From Hymenopellis radicata (Eukaryota > Basidiomycota > Agaricomycetes > Agaricales > Physalacriaceae): DNA of 64,000 bases. The position numbers and the translations under genes were made by a program. How positions within the stretch are numbered: position 1 is the first letter of the stretch; each line of letters starts with the position of its first letter. Shown here piece by piece: positions 42,922 through 52,362 of the stretch. The stretch lies in contig JADNRX010000311.1 of NCBI GenBank assembly GCA_015501595.1, positions 1 to 64,000 of the forward strand. The letters are read 5' to 3'. The notes under the pieces were generated by a model. The model saw only the letters and a program-made list of their open reading frames with translations. It ran no database searches and was not told the origin of the DNA.

Positions 42922-45795
42922 TAGGGTAGACGCTGTCCAGACACGCTCTAGTTCCAAGAGAAGTAGCAAACCCGACTAGACATGTCCATGAGTGCCCACC
43001 CGAGTGCACTCGCACTCGCGGGGCGGGTCACTCGTGGCTCGAAGGCACATATCCGCACTCGCGCAACACCCGAGTACTCTACTCGGGTGTGACACCCATT
43101 CACGGGTGTCTTACACACCCGAGTGTGTCGACACTCGGGTAGGATGGCGGGTGTACACGAGTACACCCACCTCCGTACCACTCACTGTCATTTCATGCAC
43201 CGTCTACATCCCCCAGCAATTGCGAGGGGAGTGGAGCGGTGCATGATGCTACCGACAGGAGGGGCATGGGAGGTGATGGGATGGATGGAGGGTAATGGCG
43301 GACGATTCGGTGTATGGCGCCTCATTCGAGGGCTTACCCGTAAAGCAGCAATAGCTAGAATGAGTGTTTAGTATAGCAAGAGATTTGACGGCGTCTGGAA
43401 ACGCGCCGACACTAAAAAGAAAAAGCAATACATACAAAATCCACCACGTCGCCAGCAGACGACGTGGCGGCCCATATCCACCACCCCGCTCTTCAAGCAC
43501 GCTCAACAGCGCGGCGGGTCGCATCAGGCCAATAGATCTTATTGCCGTCGCCATCGTTTATCGTGTGCTGCCCGTTTGCGGGGCTTACGCGTCCAGGAGC
43601 AGCTGCTGGCTGCTGTCGTTTCCGTGGAGACGACTTAAAGTCGTCTCCTGGTCCAGTAACGCCGACTCAAAGTCGAGCGCCGATGCGGATGTTGCCGACT
43701 CAGAGTCGAGCAACAGTTCTATAGTCGCCGACGTAAAGTCGAGCGACGGGAAGGGAGAGATTTGGGAGAGACGGTGACAGGAGGAGAGAGAAAACACCCC
43801 CGATCACGCTTACGCGTACTTTCGGGATACGGCCCGATCTGCAGGAATCACGAGAAATACTTATGTACGTTGTTTTTTAGCTCAAAAAAATTGAAATAAA
43901 ATTGGTAAAAATTCGCAAAAATGCGAGTGTCCACCCGGGTGTCTGCCAGTGGGTACTCGCAGCCCAGAGGCAGACACCCGCACTCGGGTGGACACCCGCG
44001 GTGACACCCCACCCTTGTGAGGTAAACACTCGGCACCCGGGTGTTGAGTGCGGGTACACCCGCGAGTACCCGCAAACACCCGACACTCGTGGACATGACT
44101 AAACCCGACGAGGTCAAATCAACTCCACCCGCAGCTAAAAAAGGGAAGAATCCTCCAAAAACTACCTCTCCACCGGGACAAGCAGACAATCTCGACGGAT
44201 CAAGCTCTCAGGAGTGTAACCCGATGGAGGAACTGCCAGGGGAAGTCGACCTGGAGGAATGGGGTACGCCAGAGTCAGTGGAGAAAGCCATCCAAGATGA
44301 GCTGCAGGAGGATCGACATTCGAAGCTCTTGATTTCCGTCGACGACGAACTAGTGCAGAAGTTCGTAGCGGGGTACGCCGAAGACCGCTCCTTCAGGGAG
44401 GCCTACGCCTGGGCAGCTCCTCAGCGGAGCAACCTTTGACACCGTCTCACTATAGACGTGCGGAAAGTGGACTGCTCTATTTCGCGGATGCTGACTGGAA
44501 AATGCGTCTTTGTGTACCTAGAAGCATGGTGAACTGGGTCCTTAACTGGATCCATAACACGGCGAGTGAAGGTGCTCATGGCGGGGCGCGCAATCTGCTA
44601 AGTCGACTCCGGGGCATCTTCTTTTGGCCGACTATGGCTAAGGACTCGAAGTTCTTCGTACAGACCTGCGACTACTGTCAGAAGACAAAAGTAGATCGCT
44701 CGGGAAAGGAAGGAGGATTACGCCCAGCGCCCATTCCGGCTCGACCATTCGAGACGGTCTCTTTGGACCTGATTACGGGTCTTCCAGCTTCAGGAGTTGA
44801 GAAATTCACCGCCGTTCTAGTCATTGTCGATAAACTCACCAAATTCGCCCTGATGATACCCACGCACGACGAGTTAAGCTCCGAGGGATTCACACGCTTA
44901 TTCAAGGACTACGTGGTCGACACCTTCGGATTACCAGCGAAAATTATCTGCGATCGAGATAAATGATGGACGAGTGCGTTCTGGAAGGCAGTGTGCTCCT
45001 TCTATGGCACTAAGCTAGCTGTGTCAACCGCTCACCATCCTCAAACGGACGGACAAACCGAGATTTTGAACGCGCGTATCGAGGTCATGCTACGTTCCTA
45101 CGTCTCTGGAAACCGTAGCGACTGGGCTAGGTGGTTGGGCGAACTAAAGTTCGCTTACAACTCCAGCCGTCACTCGTCTACTGACACCAGACTGGACGAG
45201 CTTCTCTTAGGGTACCAACCCGCTGTCTCAACGGTGCCATACGCCTGGAATCTGGCTTGCCCAGCGGAGTCTGAGATTAACAGCCGTATGGGGGAAGAAT
45301 ATGTGCGAGACAGAGAGTTGCAACGAGGATTGGCTAGGGACGCGCTGGTCACTGCTCAAGAACGACAGGCAGTCTCATACAACCAAGGACGTAGACCCGT
45401 GAAAGAGATTAATGAAGGCGACCTAGTACTAGTAAACGCGCATTCTCTGCAGCTGGTAGAAGCCGAAGGAACGGGGAAGAAGTTGGTGCAAAGAGGACTG
45501 GGACCTTTCGAAGTCATGGAGAGGATTAACCCTCAAGTCTACTGCCTGCGTCTACCGAAAGACTATCCGATGCACTCAGTCATCAATCTCGTACACCTAA
45601 AGAGATACCGACCATCTCCCGCGTACTTGGGCGAACGAGAAATAATGCCGTCAACCAGGGTAAGCATCAGAGCGTTCGAGGAATACGAAGTCGAAGCAAT
45701 TCTAGGCCATCGATTATCCTCGAAGAAATCTGGTAGCAGGAAACAATACTTGGTCAGATGGAAAGGTTGCGGGCCGGAAGACGACACATGGGCTG
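42922..45795 (+). pseudogene. Ty3/gypsy pol continued: integrase and chromodomain
   Basis: The gypsy reading resumes at 42922 (VDAVQTRS linker), is interrupted by the hAT-like element 42977-44101, and goes on from 44102 (one copy of the AACCCGAC duplication removed). Seen in order: linker; the integrase zinc-binding region (WIHNTASEGAHGG ... CDYCQKTK); the catalytic core with DLITGLPAS and AHHPQTDGQTEILNARIE; and a C-terminal chromodomain (VEAILGHRL ... YLVRWKGCGPEDDTW). Integrase inserts the cDNA; the chromodomain can guide it to chromatin. There is a one-base slip near 44437 and a TGA at 44964-44966 where Arg is expected. Coding is lost at about 45795, where a gag on the other strand abuts. 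It is not functional. Confidence 0.85.
42977..44101. mobile_element. hAT-like element, second copy of the 1125 bp type
   Basis: The same length as 12991-14115 and differing at only about five positions by eye, e.g. near 43079, 43300 and 43431. The flanking duplication is AACCCGAC (42969-42976 and 44102-44109), perfect. It interrupts the gypsy linker. Near identity between copies 30 kb apart, each with its own duplication, means recent movement of both. Confidence 0.92.
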
Positions 45796-45952
45796 GACCA
45801 TCCTCTTCCACGAAGAGAAAGCTATGGTGTTGTGTACGCTGATGAATGAAATCGACCGGATTCTCTTGACGATGCCTGGACTGACGGAATCTCATTTCTT
45901 CCCACTCCTGCATCCTCCCGGCAATCCAAGTCTTGGTGAGAAAGAACTCCCG
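45796..45952 (-). pseudogene. Gypsy gag, downstream piece
   Basis: Minus-strand frame EFFLTKTWIAGRMQEWEEMRF then RHRQENPVDFIHQRTQHHSF continues the gag that lies on the far side of R3 (50728 onward). The two halves meet exactly if R3 and one CG are removed. It ends at the inverted junction with the plus-strand pol at about 45795. Confidence 0.7.
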
Positions 45953-48900
45953 CATCAGGAAAAGTGGTCCTGCCATTGAGGAGACCCAGGCCAACTATAG
46001 GGCATATGGTTGACTTAGGGCATATAAGTCCGGAATACACATAGGTCTCCGTAAGCCACAGTCCACGGGTGCCCCATTCCTGAGTCAACCTCAAGTCAAC
46101 TTTAACTGACTTGAGTCACGTTTCGGAGACCCCATGTTAACTAATAAACAACTTTAGCCTACTCAAGGAAACCTAATATATATCTAAACTAACTCAAAAT
46201 CAAACAGGGTATGCTTTGGGAGAACTAATTAGTGTTCAGATACAAGCAGTTAATCACAGCAAGTCAAGATTCTGCATGAAATAGCTGAAATTGAAATATA
46301 CTCGCTACTAATCAACAGAAACTATCTACGAATGCTATGCTGGTAAGTTCGCTCAGTCGGGATGTAACCATCGTCATCCAAGCGGACGTGTCTAGGGTGT
46401 TCAGCAGGTCATTGTCGTCGTGGTGCTCACCCTCATCTTCACACCGGTACGTGTCGCCGTGTTTGTCCTAGGTGCTCGTTGTCGTACTGGTCTGGGTGCT
46501 CCCATCAGGCTTGTCGAAGTGCACATGCATATTGTTGGGCTTGACCAGGTGCTCGTCATCGTGCTGGTTTGGGAGCTCTATCATCCTTGTCCTGCTGCTC
46601 GTGTCATCCTCAGTTGGGATATCCTTGTTGGGTACCCGTCCTTGCTGGTGTTGCCGTCTCATCTCCGTGCTGTCCTAGTGGGCCGGTGTTCGTGTCCTTG
46701 GCTGGAAGTTGGCGCCGTCGCGCTCGTCCTAGTGCTGGCCGTCGCGCTCGTCATGGTATTGGCGTTATCCCGGTACTGGTGTCATCGTGCTCGTCCCGGT
46801 ACTGGCCTTGTCGGGCTCGTCCTGGTATTGGTGTTGGCCCATCCCGGTACTGCTGTCGTCGCTGGTCCCAGTGCTTGCTGGTGTGGTCGCTCGTCCCGGT
46901 ACTAGTGTCGTCGCTCGTCCCCATGCTGGCGGCGTCGCTCGTCCCGGTACTGGTGTCGTCGCTCGTGCCGGTGCTGGTGTTCGTCCCCATGCTGGCGTTG
47001 TCGCTCGTCCCCATGCTGGCGTGGTTGTGCTCGTTCCGGTGTGCCGGTGCTTGCGTCTGTGCCCGGTAGTTGGCGTTGTCGCGCTCGTCCTCGTCGGGTA
47101 CTAAGATGGAGATTGGTCAGTAAGCATCAGGAAAGAAGACACAAACAGCGCACCTGAACCATGGCATGAAGATGGTAGTGGTGCAACGGTTGCGCGATAG
47201 CCCTCATGTTATGGATGGTGGTGGTATGAGTAAGAGGAAGAGAGATGATTGAACTTGGGTCGGTGGTCTAGGCGTGTGAAGAGCGTGGGCTTCGTCGTCA
47301 TCATCCGGGACGAATCGTCATTGACTGTCGGTCGTAGTCGTCGTGGGTCCTTGCTCCGACCTTGTCGTCGTATCATTGTCCTTATATTGTGGTCGTGGTA
47401 ATCGTAGGTCGTCATGCCGCGTCGACTGCCACTGCATAGTCAGTCGTAAAGGCAGAAGAAATCAGCAACGACGCACATCCAATACCAATCATGCCTAAGT
47501 TCAGTGGCGTTGCGATGAAGTCTGTGGTGGTGGTGAGCGATCGAGGAAAAAACCAACCAACGTGTGATCATGACGTGGCGAGCCGACACGAGAGGCACAC
47601 CTAGAAATATTGTCCTGTCCAAGGTCTTGTCCGACGTCTAACTATCAGTTAGCAGCGGCACCCTAACAATGAGAACAGGAGACACCTGTTTGACAGCGGG
47701 CCTACAAAGGCCTGCTCAAGGTCGGCCTGCCTCTACATAGGCCGGCTGTCAAATTGTGTCTGCCATTGATGAGAGGGCAGCTGCTGTCTGTCGAATGCAA
47801 TGGTGATGGTGATGGTGAGACATGGTGTCCAGTATTTGGGTAGTGGGTACCCGTCGATCATGGTAGTAGAAGACAAGGTGCGTGATCAGTCGAACTGCTC
47901 ATATCGTACAGCTTCTTTATGTCCTGCCTCAAGCAGTTGTCAAGTAGATACCTAGAGACAAGAAATCGATATTTCACTGAGAATATTTCCGTATGCTGCA
48001 TTGAGAAACAAGAAATGCAGCCTACATGAGTGGGTATCGTAATGTGGTGACTTTCCCATATCACTCATCCCGAGTGTCGAGTCTTATTCATGCCGCCGAC
48101 AATCCCCCAAGCAATGGCGTGAGGGCAGTCGGCGTGCATGATACAGTCTCAACCACGTACAGTCTCTGTGGATCGTTACAACCCACAGAGCCTGTGGTGG
48201 TGGTGAGACTGGGCGTCGGACACAGCGATGGCCATTATTGGTGACCCCGATGGACAGCAAGGTATCAACGGACAAAGATCGTATACTCGGCCCAGGGCAT
48301 ACTCTCTAGGGAAGACAGATACTACGTAGTACGGGACAACCTTGTACAGAGCAGAAAAAATAACGCACCATTCTGAAATTGGATAGCGTCTAGGATGCTA
48401 CCAAGCTTCTAGTCCAGACCGAGCCCAATTAGCAATAGATACAGCCTAATGCTTGTCGAACATATTTCCGCCTCATCGTGAAGTGTTGATCCGTCCTTGT
48501 TCAAATGGCGCCGTCCCAGAGATGAGCGCGAGAGAACTCGAAGCGCATCCAGAGGCAGGGAACCAGAAAGAACCTCAACAGGCCAAAGAGACACAAGAAA
48601 GCGAATAAAACCAGACAGAAGAGGCCCAAGAAGTTTTAAGGTCAGAAGCACGTTGTCGTTGACGCGCCATGGCGGGAGCAAGAGGGAGATAAGACTTGTC
48701 AATCTGATCAGTCGGACTTGAACTGATGAGTCGGATGACCGAGTTTATACTCGATCATCTCTCGTCCTTACCACTAGCCACCAGCATTGCTCGTCGTCGT
48801 CGCATTTGCTCCGCGGCTTCCAACGGCCGCGTATGGAGAGGACAACTTTTCACGGTTTTGCTCTCACGGCGAGCACAGGACGACCTCCCGGACGGAGCAG

Positions 48901-50727
48901 CAACACTTGGAACAAACGTCCCCGGACTTCATTCTCCGTTCTGCTCTTACGCCGAGCAACGCCTCCGCGTAAACCTCCAGGACGGAGTCGCATCACATTC
49001 AGACGACGACACCGGTTTCAAGAAGATGGCTTCGCGCCTCCGAGGACAAGAGTTTGGATTCGGACTGGATGGCGTTGTGGACCAGCCCGAAACGGTGCGT
49101 ACTGTTGCTCGGTTTTTATTTTGTTTTCATTTTTTTGTGAACAGCCTTGACGCTCGACCTTCAGCACGAGGTCCGCTGTCTCCAATTGATTCTTGTCCTC
49201 AAGAGCCGGGATTACTTTCTGCGCCGAAGTCGGAAGTTAGGATTGGGCTGGCTGGCGTCGTGGACGCGCCCAGCCTGAACGGTACATATTTCCTGTTCGT
49301 TACTCTATTTCCTTCTAATTCAACAGCAAGCAGTGCTACTCCTCCCACCACCATACACTTCTCCAATTCCGTCTCACCGCTGGAATAAATGCGATCGCGT
49401 AAGCCCTCTATCGAGGCCGCTCTGAACGTGCGACCGCCAGTAGTTATGCCCGGAGACGACCACTTTCCCCCTGCTCGGTGATTTCACTCCGACTTCCAAC
49501 AGCCGTGGTGGAAAGGACGACTTTTTGGATGACGGCGCCGCGCTGCAAGAGGCTGGATGAGCCCCGCGCTGTCGTGTGTACGCCCGCCACAAGTTAGAAG
49601 GCGAAATACGGGGTACAGATGACGCGTCGTCCTTCAGGACGGAGCAGAAACACTTGTGGACGACACTGCCCTCTCCGTTTCCATGTCAGTGCCTAGATTT
49701 GGGAATTGAGGTGGACGGCGTCGCGCATCCAGCCTAAACGGTACGTGTTTCCTGTTTGTTCTTCTAGTTTCTTCTAATCCGAAAGCAATCAGTGCTACTC
49801 CTCCCACCGCCACACTCTCCTCTCGCCCTACGTCGTTCGCCCACCGCTGGAATAACTGTGGATCGCGCTCTGTCGAGGCGGCTCTGTTGAATATGCTGCT
49901 GCCAGTAGTCGCGATGGGAGACGACCACTTTTCGCTTTGCTGCTCTTTCGGCGTACAGAGTACGAGCATGTCATGCTAGAGGATGGAGCAGCAACGTATC
50001 TCGACAATGGCTCCGGGCTCCAAGCAGCTGGACGAGCCCTCCCCGTGCCATCGTGTTCGCCCCGCCAATGAGCCTACGAATTGGAATTTGGGCCTGATGG
50101 CGGCCTGGACGCGTTGAGCCCAACGCGGTGCATATTTCTTATTTATTTTGTTCTATTACTAATTGAATTCAACGTGCTTTTCTAGGCTTGCCATCATCAC
50201 CTGCGTGAGCCCCGGCAAGGCAGCACTACTGCACAGTGATAATGCTCTGCGTCCTGAAATTGAGGCCGTCGTCAAGTTATTCTCGGCCACAGCTGTCGCG
50301 ACTCGCCATCGTCAAAGACAGGCTCTTTATAGCCGCGGCCCGGCGATGTCCTTCGTCCCTTTGGAGTTTGTTGTGACTGGTGACACTCCCGTAGATATTT
50401 TCGCATTCATAAAAAGTAGTTAGTTCAGTTGTATAAGTACTATGTAGGATTTCATGAATTTGAGCTGTCTTTTATGTGGCGTAATGCAAATGTGAGTATT
50501 CAAGGTAAACATGTACAACTGTAGCTGCCTTCAGAATATACCCCTCTACCAAGTTCTCCGTAGTCTGCTTAAGTTGACTATTGAGTTGCCCCAAGTTGAC
50601 TATCAAGTTGAGTCAAGTCAACTATCAAGTTGTGTGAAGTCAGCCAGAGTGACTATGTGCACTCTGGTAAACTAGAGGTATAGCTCTATCCCTGAGGCAA
50701 CTAAATGCTAAAGTGATTTTCCTGATG
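45953..50727. mobile_element. R3: complete CATCAGG-ended repeat, 4.78 kb
   Basis: The left end CATCAGGAAAAGTGG and the right end CTAAAGTGATTTTCCTGATG give inverted ends CATCAGGAAAA of 11 bases. CG stands on each side (45951-45952, 50728-50729), and taking R3 plus one CG out rejoins the gag frame as IREFFL. It is the reference copy for R1 and R2. It has about 28 extra bases near 49133 within the first intron-like segment. The family hairpin lies at about 48089-48142 and the minisatellite at 46746-47040. Confidence 0.9.
50163..50423 (+). CDS. Terminal exon-like frame at the right of R3
   Basis: The same frame as in R2 (37418-37678): acceptor TTTTCTAG, then RLAIITCVSPGKAALLHSDN, with His changed to Arg in NALRPEIEA, and TAG at 50421-50423. 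Keeping an open frame in two copies is weak support for coding. Function unknown. Confidence 0.35.
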   Translation: MNSTCFSRLAIITCVSPGKAALLHSDNALRPEIEAVVKLFSATAVATRHRQRQALYSRGPAMSFVPLEFVVTGDTPVDIFAFIKSS

Positions 50728-51900
50728 CGTATGGCGACTATCAGTCGAAACCAATCTGCTCGCAGCCATAGTTGCTCAGGAAGCGGTAGACCCGCCCACC
50801 AGTTCTGCGCTCGCGACGTCCAATAGTGAGGCGCCATGTTCGCGATTCCTTGGCGCATCTTCGAACTCATCCATGCCAGTTGCTGCATCTTGGAGAGGTA
50901 GTCCACTGCTGTGGTGTCTCCTCCATCCCACGGAGGGATTATCGACGGAGGCAATTTATGGTTTAACTGCCATTCGATTCCGTCCTCGTCGTCGCAATGT
51001 TCTCGCTGGTTGCCACCACCGCCACCACCACCACCACCACCGCCTCCGCCGCCTCCATAGCCACCTCCTCCGCCACCATACCTGCCTCCTCCACCACCAA
51101 ATCCTCCATACTCGCCACCATACCTGCCACCACCAAACCCTCTTCCCTCGTTGCGACCTCCTGGCCCTCCCTTGGGAGGGACGCCCTGACCGTTCTCAAC
51201 AAAGGGAGGTCCCTTCGGTGGGGGACCACCTTCGGTACCGATGTAGCCCGGTCCCGCTCACATCTCAGCTGGCAACTCCATTTCGGATTGGTTGTATTCT
51301 TGGGCGGCGACCGACGCTGCTTGGTGATTAGCTGGACTAACAGGAATGTAGCCCCGACGAGCTTCGCTGGCGAAGTCCTGAAAACGCCCGACTCCTGGTA
51401 GAGCCGAGAGGGGGTGTGTATCCTGCGTAGGAGCTTGGCGCCGTGGTCTCGGAGCTCGAGCTGGAACTACTGGAACACTTTCTGAACTGTAAGAGTGGTT
51501 ACCAGGGACCCAATTTACTGAAGCCTTTCCTTTCGCCTCCCGCACGGGAATCGATCCCAACAACTGATGAATGCACGCTGTAGCGTCTTCCACCATTTCG
51601 TAGTTCGCGTCTTTCGAGGGTGGTAGTCCATACACAGAAGGATTAGATTGTTTATAAAACTGCTCCAGACGGGCGTGATTCTCGTGGTTCAGGCGACCAA
51701 CTAGGTAGTCGGCTTCAACGGAATCGATTTGACGGGCAGCTTCGTAGTAGTCTGGCCGTCGCAGGTACTTGCCCACTTCCGTACGACCTCCTCCAGAACC
51801 TTCGTGCGTTCGAATCTCCGAAATAGTTGATTCCAGCTCTGGGAGTCGTATGCGCTGATGGGTGTTCCACCACCCCTTAATTCCCCTATTTGACTAATAG
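50728..51900 (-). pseudogene. Gypsy gag, upstream piece
   Basis: Structural protein region of a gypsy retrotransposon on the minus strand. From the right: SAYDSQSWNQLFRRF, then in another frame KYLRRPDYYEAARQIDSVEA and SYSSESVPVVPARAPR. A very Gly-rich run with GGRYGG units lies at about 51000-51160. Then comes the gag core: PPWDGGDTTAVDYLSKMQQL, MAPHYWTSRAQNWWAGLP and ADWFRLIVAIR, which stops at the R3 insertion and continues at 45952. At least two frame changes and a TGA at about 51256 are present. No long terminal repeat was recognised. Confidence 0.7.
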
Positions 51901-52004
51901 CCTGTCCATGGACACAATTATGTTTGCCAAATAATGTGTCCATTGACAGTCTGTCGACCGACACCTATTTGACAAATGGGTGGCTTTCCGGAAAAAGGTC
52001 AATA
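51901..52004. other. Unassigned spacer with GTGTC(C/G)..ACA repeats
   Basis: TGTCCATGGACA, GTGTCCATTGACAG and CTGTCGACCGACA follow within 60 bases, three small palindromes of one form. Nothing else recognised. Confidence 0.35.
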
Positions 52005-52090
52005 GTAAGAATTGAACGTGCAGCTGCACTTCAAAAGACCTTACTATGGCTCTCTCAGCAAGCAGCAGACCACTAGACCACAGCAGCTTG
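52005..52090 (-). repeat. tRNA-like sequence, downstream of a pair
   Basis: Minus strand: A box TGGTCTAGTGG (52070-52080) and B-box-like ACGTTCAATTC (about 52009-52019). The arms do not pair as in a working tRNA. It lies directly downstream of another tRNA-like sequence in the same orientation. Confidence 0.4.
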
Positions 52091-52137
52091 CAGTACTAGA
52101 GGCTAGATGCCTCTTGTCCCCACCTGCACCGAAGGCC

Positions 52138-52220
52138 CAAGTGGGAATCGAACCGTTGACCTCAAAAAGCTTACTGGCCTTTCAGCGCCCTGACACCAAT
52201 AACCGCTAGGCTACATTTGC
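52138..52220 (-). repeat. tRNA-like sequence with consensus A and B boxes
   Basis: Minus strand: A box TAGCCTAGCGG (52203-52213) and a perfect B box GGTTCGATTCC (52144-52154). The interval is a little longer than in an ordinary tRNA and the acceptor stem is not complete, so I read it as a SINE head. With 52005-52090 it forms a tandem pair, as in a dimeric tRNA-derived SINE beside the gag fragment. Confidence 0.5.
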
Positions 52221-52362
52221 CTGTATATCTTGAGGCTATACGCCTCAAGTCCCCACCCACCCCATATTCTCAATATTCTAAACAAATGCATTGCTGTCCT
52301 CCAATTCACAGCTGCACTATCAATAATGAATAACAACGATATATATTCATATATACATACAA

